From the NCBI GenBank assembly GCA_035528065.1, contig DATKZH010000341.1, forward strand, positions 1 to 64,000: 64,000 bases of DNA, read 5' to 3'. Below the pieces are notes generated by a model. The model saw nothing but the letters and a program-made list of their open reading frames with translations. It had not been told where the DNA came from and made no database searches. Below, piece by piece: positions 25,067 through 33,508 of this stretch. The position numbers were made by a program, and so were the translations under genes. Origin of the DNA: DATKZH01 sp035528065. GTDB lineage: Bacteria; Planctomycetota; Planctomycetia; Pirellulales; Thermoguttaceae. Position 1 is the stretch's first letter. Each line of letters starts with the position of its first letter.

Positions 25067-26524
25067 ATGCGACTTCTCGCGAGATGGCTCCTGGTGAGCG
25101 CGTCTGTACTGGGCGCGCTGCTTCCCTTTGGCGCGTTCGTGCGCCCTTGCCACGGCGGCGAAACCAAGCGGCCCAACATCATCTTCCTGTTGACCGACGA
25201 TCAACGGTGGGACACGCTCGGCTGCATGGGCAACTCGATCATCCAGACGCCCAACGTCGACCGGCTGGCCGCCCAGGGCGTCGTGTTCGATCATTGCTTC
25301 GTGACCACGTCGATCTGCATGACCAACCGGGCGTGCATCTTCACGGGCCAGTATGCCGCGCGGCACGGCGTGTGGGACTTTCGGACGATCTTCTCGCCGG
25401 AGCAGCTCGCCCAGACGTATCCGGGCCTGCTCAAACGGGCCGGCTACTACGTCGGGTTCATCGGCAAGTGGGGCGTGGGAAAGCCGCCCGACGACCTGTT
25501 CGACTACAACCAGGGCTGGCCCGGGCAGAATCGGTATTACGAGAAACTGAAGGGCGAGGACCCGTTTGAGTATCTGGCGCCGGGGCCCGACCGGAAACGC
25601 CTCGTCGCCCGGCAGCGTGACCGCGTGCATCTGACAGCGAACATGGGCGACCAGGCGCTCGAGTTCCTCGACGGCGCCCCGGCCGATCGGCCGTTCTGCC
25701 TCGCCTTCAGCTTCAAGGCGCCGCACTGCCAGGACGGCCAGCCCGCGTTTCGCCAGTTCCCTTACGACGCCAACTTGCACGGTCTATATCAGGACGTGAC
25801 CATCCCGCCCGCGCCGCTTTCCGATCCGGCCTTTTTCGACGCCCTGCCGGAGTTTCTCAAGACCTCGGAGAACCGCCGTCGCTGGGAGCTGCGCTTCGCC
25901 ACGCCCGAGATGTACCAGCACTCGGTCAAATCGTACTACCGGCTCGTGAGCGGCGTGGACCGGGTCGTGGGGCAAATCGTGGAGAAGCTCAAGGAGAAGG
26001 GGTTGGCGGACAACACCGTCATCCTCTACACCGGCGACAACGGATTCTACCTGGGCGAGCGCGGTTTCGCGGGCAAGTGGTTTCCGCACGAGGTGTCGAT
26101 CCGCGTGCCGCTGGTCGTCTACGACCCGAGGCTTCCCGCGGCCGAGCGCGGCACGCGCCGCGACGAGGCGGTCTTGAGCATCGACATGGCGCCGACGATG
26201 CTCGAAATGGCCGGCGTCGAGGTCCCCGACGCGATGCAGGGGCGGAGCCTGATGCCGCTGGTGAAAGGCGAGACGCCCGAGTGGCGCACGGAGTTCTTCT
26301 ACGAGCACTTGTTCAAACATCCGACAATCCCCTGCTCGGAGGCCGTGCGCGACTCGCGGTACAAGTACATCCGCTTCGTCGAGAGCGACCCGCTTTGCGA
26401 GGAGCTGTACGACCTGGAGAGCGACCCCGACGAAGCCCACAACCTGACCAACGACCCCGCGCACGCCGAGACGCTCGAGCGGATGCGCGAGAAGTGGACG
26501 GCGTGGCACCAGCGCGCGAAATAG
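25067..26524 (+). CDS. Exported sulfatase 1 (CMTNR active-site variant)
   Basis: A 485-aa arylsulfatase-family (S1) protein with a Sec signal (residues about 8-30). Metal-binding residues are in TDDQ (Asp44/Asp45) and TGDNGFYLGERGFAGKW. The formylglycine position reads ICMTNRACIFTG: Cys84 and Arg88 are present but the usual Pro of C-x-P-x-R is Thr. Whether it is matured normally is uncertain. The rest matches iduronate-sulfatase/choline-sulfatase-like planctomycete enzymes (HEVSIRVPLVVYDPR, then DLESDPDEAHNL). ATG 25067 has GGAGGT upstream. It is the first of three consecutive sulfatases, probably for sulfated glycans. Confidence 0.9.
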   Translation: MRLLARWLLVSASVLGALLPFGAFVRPCHGGETKRPNIIFLLTDDQRWDTLGCMGNSIIQTPNVDRLAAQGVVFDHCFVTTSICMTNRACIFTGQYAARHGVWDFRTIFSPEQLAQTYPGLLKRAGYYVGFIGKWGVGKPPDDLFDYNQGWPGQNRYYEKLKGEDPFEYLAPGPDRKRLVARQRDRVHLTANMGDQALEFLDGAPADRPFCLAFSFKAPHCQDGQPAFRQFPYDANLHGLYQDVTIPPAPLSDPAFFDALPEFLKTSENRRRWELRFATPEMYQHSVKSYYRLVSGVDRVVGQIVEKLKEKGLADNTVILYTGDNGFYLGERGFAGKWFPHEVSIRVPLVVYDPRLPAAERGTRRDEAVLSIDMAPTMLEMAGVEVPDAMQGRSLMPLVKGETPEWRTEFFYEHLFKHPTIPCSEAVRDSRYKYIRFVESDPLCEELYDLESDPDEAHNLTNDPAHAETLERMREKWTAWHQRAK

Positions 26525-26606
26525 AGCATATCGCTGGTCCGCCGTGCTTCAGGAACCCCGCAGCCGCTTGCGGCTTCGGCCTCCCCAAGCGAGGAAACAA
26601 TTCGCC

Positions 26607-28037
26607 ATGCGACAACTGCTTCCCCTCATCCCGATCGCCCTGGCATGTGCTTCCCCCGTGATTGCCCGAGGCGCGGCCCCGGCCGATCGCCCCAACATCG
26701 TCATCTTCATCGCCGACGACCAAGGCGAGGGCGACCTGAGCTGCTATGGCCATCCGGTGCTCGATACGCCGAACATCGACCGCCTGGCCGCCGAGGGGAT
26801 GCGCTTCGACCGGGCCTTCCTCACGATCTCCTCGTGCAGCCCCACCCGGTGCAGCTTCCTGACCGGACGGTACCCGCACAACACCGGCGCCGAAGACCTG
26901 CACGATCCGCTCCCGGCCGATCAGAAGACGCTGGCCTGGTACCTGCGTGGGGCCGGGTATCACTGCATGTCGGTGGGCAAGTGGCATCTCGGCGACGCGG
27001 AGCGGCGGAACTGGGACCGGGTGGTCGAATGCGCCGGTCGCGAAACGGCCGACGAGGCCCTCAAGCTTATGAAGGACCGCCCGCAGGACAAACCGTTCTT
27101 CTTCTGGGTGGCCACCAAGGACCCGCACCGCCCGTTCGACGACGACGCGGCGCCCGAGCCGCACGATCCGGCCCGGGTGGTCGTGCCGCCGTACTTGCCC
27201 GACCATCCGCTCATCCGCAAGGAGATCGCCCAGTACTACGACGAGATCACGCGGTTCGACGGCCACGTCGGACGGATCCGGGCGGAGCTGGAGCGCGAGG
27301 GCGTTCTGGACCGGACGTTCGTCGTCTATCTCTCGGATAACGGCATGCCGTTCCCGCGCGCGAAGACGACGCTTTACGACTCGGGCATCCACACCCCGCT
27401 GATCGTCCGTTACCCGCCGCTGGTCGAGCCGGGCAGCGTGCAGAAGGGCCTGGCGAGCACGATCGACGTGGCCTCGACGATCCTCGCGCTGGCCGGCGTC
27501 GAGCAGAAAACCATGCAGGGCCGCAGCCTGATCCCGATGCTCGAAGACCCGGCGGCCACCGTGCGCGAGGCGATCTTTGCCGAGGCCGACTGGCACGACT
27601 TCGAGCAGTTCACCCGGGCGGTGCGGACCGAGCGGTTCCTCTTGGTCCGCAACTACTACTGGGACAAGCCGCTCTGGAACAGCGTCGACTCGCTCAACGC
27701 GATCACCTGGACGGGGGTCATGGAGATGCACAAGGCGGGCAAGCTCACGCCGGCGCAGAGCTTCCTGTTCGTCGAGCCGCGCCCGTTCGAGGAATTGTAT
27801 GATCTGGAGGTCGATCCGTATTCGCTCCGCAACGTGGTCGACGATCCGAAGCACCGCCCGGAGCTGTACAAGCTGCGGACGCTTCTGGACAACTGGCGCG
27901 TCGAGACCGACGATCGGATGCCGGCCGAGCGCCGCCCGGACGGCTGGACCCGCGACGGAAGGCCGCTCCCGCACAACCAGCCGTGGTACGACCGCTACAT
28001 CAAGGCCGGCGGCAAGAGCACTTTTGAGAAGTTCTGA
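26607..28037 (+). CDS. Exported sulfatase 2 (canonical CSPTR motif)
   Basis: A 476-aa S1-family sulfatase with a Sec signal (residues 1-23). Metal ligands are in ADDQG (Asp37/Asp38) and LSDNGMPFPRAK. The modification motif SSCSPTRCSFLTG (Cys77 to Arg81) is canonical, so formylglycine formation is expected. The C-terminus ends in the DLEVDPYSLRNVVDDPKH region common to heparan N-sulfatase-like members. GAGGA precedes ATG 26607. It lies 82 bp after sulfatase 1 on the same strand and is likely co-transcribed with it. Confidence 0.92.
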   Translation: MRQLLPLIPIALACASPVIARGAAPADRPNIVIFIADDQGEGDLSCYGHPVLDTPNIDRLAAEGMRFDRAFLTISSCSPTRCSFLTGRYPHNTGAEDLHDPLPADQKTLAWYLRGAGYHCMSVGKWHLGDAERRNWDRVVECAGRETADEALKLMKDRPQDKPFFFWVATKDPHRPFDDDAAPEPHDPARVVVPPYLPDHPLIRKEIAQYYDEITRFDGHVGRIRAELEREGVLDRTFVVYLSDNGMPFPRAKTTLYDSGIHTPLIVRYPPLVEPGSVQKGLASTIDVASTILALAGVEQKTMQGRSLIPMLEDPAATVREAIFAEADWHDFEQFTRAVRTERFLLVRNYYWDKPLWNSVDSLNAITWTGVMEMHKAGKLTPAQSFLFVEPRPFEELYDLEVDPYSLRNVVDDPKHRPELYKLRTLLDNWRVETDDRMPAERRPDGWTRDGRPLPHNQPWYDRYIKAGGKSTFEKF

Positions 28038-28073
28038 TGCCGGCGACTTTCCGGCCGAATGTAGGTGATGTGT

Positions 28074-28115
28074 AAGAAGGGAAAAAGGGAAAGGGGGAAA
28101 AGGGGAAAGAAGAGG
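28074..28115 (+). repeat. 42-nt polypurine tract
   Basis: All 42 bases from 28074 to 28115 are A or G (blocks of GGGAAAAAGGG type). The tract lies between sulfatase 2 and sulfatase 3. It is a candidate for triplex/H-DNA or for slippage, and also contains several Shine-Dalgarno-like AGGGG stretches without a nearby start. Confidence 0.85.
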
Positions 28116-28190
28116 CGAAGGAGTGCATTTTCCTTGCTCCGTGTCGCCCCGTTTTCCTCATCACACAGTCTTGACCGCCGAGGTGACGCG

Positions 28191-29471
28191 ATGAGAATGA
28201 GATACGGCGTACTGGCTTTGCTTCTGGTGACGGTGATTGCGGCAAACGTGCCGGCGGCTCCGCCGAACGTCGTGATGATCATCGGCGACGATCAGGCGTG
28301 GACCGATTTCGGGTTCATGGGCCATCCGGTGATCGAGACGCCGAACCTGGATCGGTTGGCGTCGCAAAGTCTCGTGTTCACGCGGGGCTACGTGCCGGCG
28401 AGCCTGTGCCGGCCGAGCCTGGCGACGCTGGCCACCGGCCTCTATGCCCATCAGCACCGGATCACCAGCAACGATCCGCCCAAAGGCTTACCCAAGGAGC
28501 AGTTCCTGCGCCAGCGCATGGAGCAGATCGCCAACATCGAGCGCGTGCCGACGCTGCCGCGAATGCTGGGAGAAAAGGGCTACCTCAGCCACCAGTCGGG
28601 CAAGTGGTGGGAAGGCGGCTTCCGCCGCGGCGGCTTCACGCACGGGATGACCCGCGGCGCCCCCGAGCCGGGCGGGCGCCACGGCGACGACGGCCTGAAA
28701 ATCGGCCGCGAGGGCCTGGAGCCGATCTTCGAGTTCATCGACGAGGCGGGCGACCGGCCGTTCTTCGTCTGGTACGCCCCGTTCCTGCCGCACAGCCCTC
28801 ACAATCCGCCGGAGCGGCTCCTGGCCAAGTATCGCGACAAGACCGACTCGATCCACGTCGCCCGATACTGGGCCATGTGCGAATGGTTCGACGAGACGTG
28901 CGGCCAGTTGCTCGGCTTTCTGGACAAGAAGAAGCTGGCCCAAAACACGCTCGTCGTGTTTGTCACCGACAACGGCTGGATCCAGCTCCCTGGCGCCGCC
29001 GGCTACGCCCCGAAATCGAAGCGCTCGCCGTACGACGGCGGCCTGCGAACGCCGATCATGCTCCGCCTGCCCGGGCGGATCGAGCCGGCCCGCGACGAGA
29101 AGACGCCGGTCGTCAGCATCGACCTTGCGCCCACGATCCTGACGGCGTGCGGGCTCGAGGCTACCGCGGACATGCAGGGCGTCGACCTGCTCGATCGCGA
29201 AGCTCCGTCGGCGCGAAAGTCGATCTTCGGCGAGACGTTCACCCATAACGCGATCGACGTCCACGACCCGGCCTCCAGCCTGGAATACCGCTGGTGTATC
29301 GAGGGGCAGTGGAAGCTGCTGGTGCCGAACGCGGCGAACGTTCCGGACGGGCGGACCGAGCTGTACGACGTGCTTGCCGATCCGCACGAAGAACGCAACC
29401 TGGCCGGCGAGAACCGTGACCGTGTGGTCCACCTAAGGGCCCTGATTGACGCCTGGTGGCCGGCGCGGTAA
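28191..29471 (+). CDS. Exported sulfatase 3 (CRPSL motif, Arg missing)
   Basis: A 426-aa S1-like sulfatase with a Sec signal (residues 1-23). Metal-site blocks are IGDDQAWTDFG (Asp33/Asp34) and VTDNGWIQLPG. The core motif is ASLCRPSLATLATG: Cys73 and Pro75 are in place but the Arg of C-x-P-x-R is Leu77. I recall this SLCRPSL form from other planctomycete sulfatases, so it may define a subfamily rather than a dead enzyme. GAGGTGACGCG precedes ATG 28191; the nearby second ATG (28197) is an alternative. It is the last of the sulfatase trio. Confidence 0.88.
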   Translation: MRMRYGVLALLLVTVIAANVPAAPPNVVMIIGDDQAWTDFGFMGHPVIETPNLDRLASQSLVFTRGYVPASLCRPSLATLATGLYAHQHRITSNDPPKGLPKEQFLRQRMEQIANIERVPTLPRMLGEKGYLSHQSGKWWEGGFRRGGFTHGMTRGAPEPGGRHGDDGLKIGREGLEPIFEFIDEAGDRPFFVWYAPFLPHSPHNPPERLLAKYRDKTDSIHVARYWAMCEWFDETCGQLLGFLDKKKLAQNTLVVFVTDNGWIQLPGAAGYAPKSKRSPYDGGLRTPIMLRLPGRIEPARDEKTPVVSIDLAPTILTACGLEATADMQGVDLLDREAPSARKSIFGETFTHNAIDVHDPASSLEYRWCIEGQWKLLVPNAANVPDGRTELYDVLADPHEERNLAGENRDRVVHLRALIDAWWPAR

Positions 29472-29561
29472 CGTGCCCCTGTGCCTGGCTTCCGTCTGCC
29501 TGCGACGCCGAATGGGTGTATAGGGGAAAACGATATATGCACTGAGTTCGCCGGAAGAACC

Positions 29562-29792
29562 ATGAACGAGTTCTCAGTTGACCCTCATCGCCTTGAGGAA
29601 CTCCTCAACTACTGCATGGACTTCGCCAAGCAGATGCTCAATTCTTACGCGGAGTTCCACCCTTTCGGAGCGGCGATCAAAGCCGGCGGTGGATTCGCTG
29701 CTGTTGGCGGTTGCACGGGTGAGGAGCATCCACACAGCCGGGACGTATATCTTCTCCTCCAGAACTCAAAGGTACTGGCAATCCCCGCATAG
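29562..29792 (+). pseudogene. Short hypothetical, probably 3'-truncated
   Basis: A 76-aa frame (MNEFSVDPHRLEELLNYC to LLLQNSKVLAIPA). It contains a pattern (FAKQMLNSYAEFHPFGAAI, GCTGEEHPHSRDVYLLLQN) that resembles the N-terminal half of small hypothetical proteins of about 130 residues that I recall from many bacteria. The frame stops right after this part, and no continuation is found in other frames, so it looks like a gene remnant or a frameshifted copy. GGAAGA upstream of ATG 29562 is a weak ribosome binding site. Confidence 0.45.
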
Positions 29793-30274
29793 ACAAAGCT
29801 CGCCGTCCTACTGAGGCAAAACACGACTCGGTCCACCGCGTCCCCACACTGCGAATCCGTCGTTTGCCTACTTCTACTGTTCGAGTTGCGCCGTCCTGTC
29901 GCCGCGGGGCACCGCCTCGCCTCAAAATGGGACCTTTAGGCAATGCGCCAAGATGCCCAGTTTTCCAGGTTCTGACGGTGTTGACCGAACTCGAACAGTA
30001 GAACTACTCGGAGGCAGCTTGCTCGCTTACCAGCCAGGCTTTGTTATACTGAGCGGCGTATTGCTTTCTACGTCTTGACCGGACGACCGTAAGGGGCGGC
30101 CGAAGAACAACTTTCCGACTTCCGTAGCAGGCACACGCCGTGTGCCGTCCGCTGGTTACGGCACACGGCGTGTGCCTACTACTCCGCAAATGCGGAAGTT
30201 ATTCTGTTGCGGCTCCTAAACGATTCCTCGCTGCCGAAACCGAACCCTTCCAGCCTTCTTCGAGAGGGGACGAC
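29793..30274. other. Intergenic region without an intact gene
   Basis: These 482 bp contain no recognisable coding region apart from possible remnants of the 29562 gene. The inverted MITE-like copy 3 occupies 30097-30212. Confidence 0.55.
30097..30212. mobile_element. MITE-like element, copy 3 (inverted)
   Basis: The reverse complement of copy 1 (6845-6960) over almost its entire length: CGGCCGAAGAACAACTTTCC, the GTAGCAGGCACACGCCGTGT core, the GCTGGTTACGG centre, CCGCAAATGCGGAAGT, and a degraded right end (TGCGGCTCC instead of TCGGCCG). It lies 63 bp before a small leader ORF and 156 bp before the FG-GAP gene. Confidence 0.75.
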
Positions 30275-30358
30275 ATGAAACCAACCGGTCAGTCCGAATG
30301 GTCAACGATTGGCTTTGGCAAACCACGGGCAAGAGGTCCGTTCGCAGAAGAGGCTTGA
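30275..30358 (+). CDS. Possible 27-aa leader ORF
   Basis: An ATG-started frame of 28 codons (MKPTGQSEWSTIGFGKPRAR and seven more residues) with a strong GAGAGGGG sequence upstream. It ends 9 nt before the start of the FG-GAP gene, which itself lacks a well-placed Shine-Dalgarno sequence. It could be a translationally coupled leader. The peptide resembles nothing I know, so coding is uncertain. Confidence 0.3.
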   Translation: MKPTGQSEWSTIGFGKPRARGPFAEEA

Positions 30359-30367
30359 ACAACCCCA

Positions 30368-33052
30368 ATGATCAGACTTCTCCTCCGCTGCTCCCTATCC
30401 TTCTTGCTGCTCCTGGCTCCAGCCATTCCTACGACTCTCGCCGCCACGAAGGACTGGCCGATGCCGTTCCACGATCCGGCCCTGACGGGGCGGTCGGGTT
30501 TGAAGGGAGCGATGACCGCGGCCCCCAAGGTCGCCTGGTCCTTTCCGTTGGCCGCCTATCGCGGGCATCTCCAAGTCACGCCTGGTGGGGAGAGCACGGC
30601 CACGGTTGACGTGGAGAGGAATCCCGACTACCCGGCCCAGACGGCCGAGGCGTGGGGCATCGCGCCGCCGAAGTTCGTGTATGACGACGGAGCCGTTCTG
30701 GAGATGCGGGATAGCGACGCGGTGCGCTGGGCCCATTGGCTCCCCGACGAGAAGTTCCCGCAGCGCGTGAGTTGGCACGGCGAAGGCCTCGACGGACGGG
30801 TGCGGTTGGAGGTTTTTCGCAACGGACCGGACCGGCCCGAAGTGGCGTGGGAAACGGCCGTCACCTACAAGGACTTCCACCGGCCGCAGGTGCTCGCGGC
30901 CGACGTCACCGCCGATGGCCGATTGGAGGTCGTCACCGGCAGCTATTATTACCTCACCGTCCACAGCGGACAGACCGGCGAGCTGCTGGCCGATATTCAC
31001 TACCCCCACCGCAGCCGGGGCTTTCTCGGCGCGATCAACCTGGACGACGAGCCGGGGCTGGAAATCGTGAACATCGGCAACTTCCAACTGGCCATCGAAT
31101 CGCTCGACGTCGTGGAGGGCGAGATCAAGACGAACTGGCGGCGGGACATCGAGCTGGACATCTCCCGCCACCGCCGCGCGGTGCAGTGTCCGCTTACCAC
31201 GCTCACCGACGTCGACGGGGACGATCGGATCGAAATCCTCTTCAACCTTTACAACGACACCGGCGACCGCGAGTGGCACGCGGTGGCCTTCGACGCCCTG
31301 ACCGGCGAACCGGAGCTGGACCTGCCGGCGACCTACGTGCTCGAGGCGATGGACCTGGACGGCGATGGCCTGGTCGAAATCATCTGCCAAGGGACTTCCG
31401 GCCTGTGCACGTTCGGATACATGCCGCTCGGCATCTACAACCTGCGCGAGGGCCGGGCGGTCTCGCGTTGGTCGACGGAGCGAGGCTTCATCCCCAGGAT
31501 TCCTCTCCATCGCCAGCCCCCGCGGCTCGCAACATTCAAAACGGGCGACGGAGCCCGGCGGCTCGCGTCGGGCGACTTCGATGGCGACGACCGGCAAGGG
31601 TTCGTCTACGCCACTCGCGAACCGACGGGACGGCCGTTTGAGTTCGTCGAAACGTGGCATGGCCTGGATGCCCACGGCGAGGGCTGGCAGGACCTGTGGA
31701 CCGTGGAAGCCTCGCCGGGAATTCGCCTGACCGTGGAAACGGTCTCCGATCAGAACCGGGATGGGCGGGACGAAGCCTTGCTGTCATGGGTCAGCCCGGG
31801 CGTCGCCTCCGCCGAGTTCCGGGGGCACGGCGCGGACGTGCAAGCGCAGTCGTTCGCCCGGAACGTCACCGGGAAATGGCCCGTCATTGCCGCGGACTTG
31901 CGCGGCAACGGCCGGCCGCTCGTCGTCGCTACCGCGCCCGGCGACTTCGTCGTCGCCGTGGAACCTCCCCAGGACGAGCATGAGGAACCCCGCCTGCTCT
32001 GGCGCGTGGCCGGGCGGGGAGAAGGGCCGGAGGATGGCGTGTTGGCCGCCGATCTGGACGGCGACGGGACGAAAGAAGTGGTCTTGGCCCGACCCGATGA
32101 GGAGGGCCGGGCGAGCGTGGTAGCCCTGCGCCATGACGGCTCGGTGCTGTGGAGCCGGTCCTTCCCGCAGTTCCACGGGCGGCGCGAGGTGTATCGCCTC
32201 GGTGGGCTGCGTCATCTGTTCGTGGCCCGGCTGAGCGACCCCGAACGATACGACATCGTGGTCAACGTCATGCGCACCATCATGCACAGCGACGAGAGCT
32301 ATGCCTTGTCCGGTCCGACCGGAGACATTCTGTGGCATCACGACTCGGCGGACGTGTGGAACGAGCAGGGGAAACCGACGGGCGAGGCCTGGGGCTACGG
32401 CGGCTTCGAGATGGCCTTCTTCGATCTCGTCGGCGATGGCCGCGAGGAGATGTTCTTCGAGTATCCCATCAACTACTGGATGGCCGACGGCGCCACGGGC
32501 GACCTGCTTCGCAGCCGGTCGATGAGCAGGTTCTTCCCGGAAGTCGTGGCCTACTACGGCCGGCCCGCCGTCGCCGATCTCGTGCCGGGCGGGGAGCCGG
32601 AACTGCTGTTCGACAGCAGCTACGTCTTGGGCGTGATGACGCCGGAGCCAACGGCCGTTTGGAGCCGTCCCACCGGCACCTCCCAGCGCGATGGGATCGG
32701 AGACGTCGGCGGCGATGGCCGACTGGCAGTCGGCGGGGCAGGCTACGGCGGCCGCTTTCGCTGCTTCGACGGGGCTACCGGCGAGATTCGCTGGGAAGTC
32801 CCCTTGGCCGGGAAGGTTACCTCCACCGTGACGGCGGACATCGACGGCGATGGGCGCGATGAGTTTCTGGTGGGCGTCGACCGCCGCGTCGTGGCCGTGG
32901 GCGAGACGACGGAAGGCGATGGAGTCATCCAGTGGGAGTGCGAGCTGCCTGCGGCGCCGACGACACCCGCGATTGCGGATACCGACGGCGACGGTTTGGC
33001 CGAAATCATCGTGATGGGTGACGATGGGGTGGTTTACTGTGTGGATCGTTGA
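30368..33052 (+). CDS. Exported FG-GAP/VCBS beta-propeller protein
   Basis: An 894-aa exported protein with a Sec signal (residues 1-25, LSFLLLLAPAIPTTLAA). The rest consists of FG-GAP/VCBS-type repeats, each with a calcium-loop-like D-x-D-x-D motif: DVDGDDRIEILFN, DLDGDGLVEIICQG, DLDGDGTKEVVLAR, DIDGDGRDEFLVG, DTDGDGLAEIIVMG. This suggests one or two seven-bladed propellers, as in integrin-alpha-like and rhamnogalacturonan-lyase-like proteins. No catalytic motif was identified. It is probably a binding or surface protein, possibly for polysaccharide. Translation may be coupled to the leader ORF ending at 30358. Confidence 0.8.
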   Translation: MIRLLLRCSLSFLLLLAPAIPTTLAATKDWPMPFHDPALTGRSGLKGAMTAAPKVAWSFPLAAYRGHLQVTPGGESTATVDVERNPDYPAQTAEAWGIAPPKFVYDDGAVLEMRDSDAVRWAHWLPDEKFPQRVSWHGEGLDGRVRLEVFRNGPDRPEVAWETAVTYKDFHRPQVLAADVTADGRLEVVTGSYYYLTVHSGQTGELLADIHYPHRSRGFLGAINLDDEPGLEIVNIGNFQLAIESLDVVEGEIKTNWRRDIELDISRHRRAVQCPLTTLTDVDGDDRIEILFNLYNDTGDREWHAVAFDALTGEPELDLPATYVLEAMDLDGDGLVEIICQGTSGLCTFGYMPLGIYNLREGRAVSRWSTERGFIPRIPLHRQPPRLATFKTGDGARRLASGDFDGDDRQGFVYATREPTGRPFEFVETWHGLDAHGEGWQDLWTVEASPGIRLTVETVSDQNRDGRDEALLSWVSPGVASAEFRGHGADVQAQSFARNVTGKWPVIAADLRGNGRPLVVATAPGDFVVAVEPPQDEHEEPRLLWRVAGRGEGPEDGVLAADLDGDGTKEVVLARPDEEGRASVVALRHDGSVLWSRSFPQFHGRREVYRLGGLRHLFVARLSDPERYDIVVNVMRTIMHSDESYALSGPTGDILWHHDSADVWNEQGKPTGEAWGYGGFEMAFFDLVGDGREEMFFEYPINYWMADGATGDLLRSRSMSRFFPEVVAYYGRPAVADLVPGGEPELLFDSSYVLGVMTPEPTAVWSRPTGTSQRDGIGDVGGDGRLAVGGAGYGGRFRCFDGATGEIRWEVPLAGKVTSTVTADIDGDGRDEFLVGVDRRVVAVGETTEGDGVIQWECELPAAPTTPAIADTDGDGLAEIIVMGDDGVVYCVDR

Positions 33053-33508
33053 TGGCTCACTTGGCTGATTCGTTGGTTGGCTGGTTCGTTTGGTGCTTAC
33101 TCCCGGACTATTTGGCTCTCTACCTCTCAGAATCAGTGAAACGCACAACCTTGCTCCAAGCCTCTCAACTCCGCTGCCGCAAGCCCCTGCGTGGGCGGCA
33201 GTTGGGGGGTACTTAATTTCATTTTGGAGGGCGGGGTAGCGTGGTCACTCAATTCGAGACGGGAGGGGTCGTTCTTGAGTCACTCAATTTGGGTCCTGGC
33301 AGGCTGTTGAATCTCCGAGTCGAGGCGGCAGGATTTGAAATGCGGAGCGGGCGGAAGGACGATTCGTCACTTGTCTCGTTTTTCAGAACCCGTGGCAAGA
33401 AGCCGCGCCGGCGGTCCGCTTCTCTGCATCCCAACCTGCTCTGATCGGTACCCTTAGCGGAAGAGCCACCTCAACAAGATTGTGAAAGCGATCAAAGGAC
33501 TCGCGGTC
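33053..33508. other. Intergenic region without a recognisable gene
   Basis: A 456-bp gap. The first part holds short TTGGTTGGCTGGTTCG-like direct repeats (about 33060-33095). The open frames are short and resemble no family. No clear terminator was seen for the FG-GAP gene. Confidence 0.5.
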
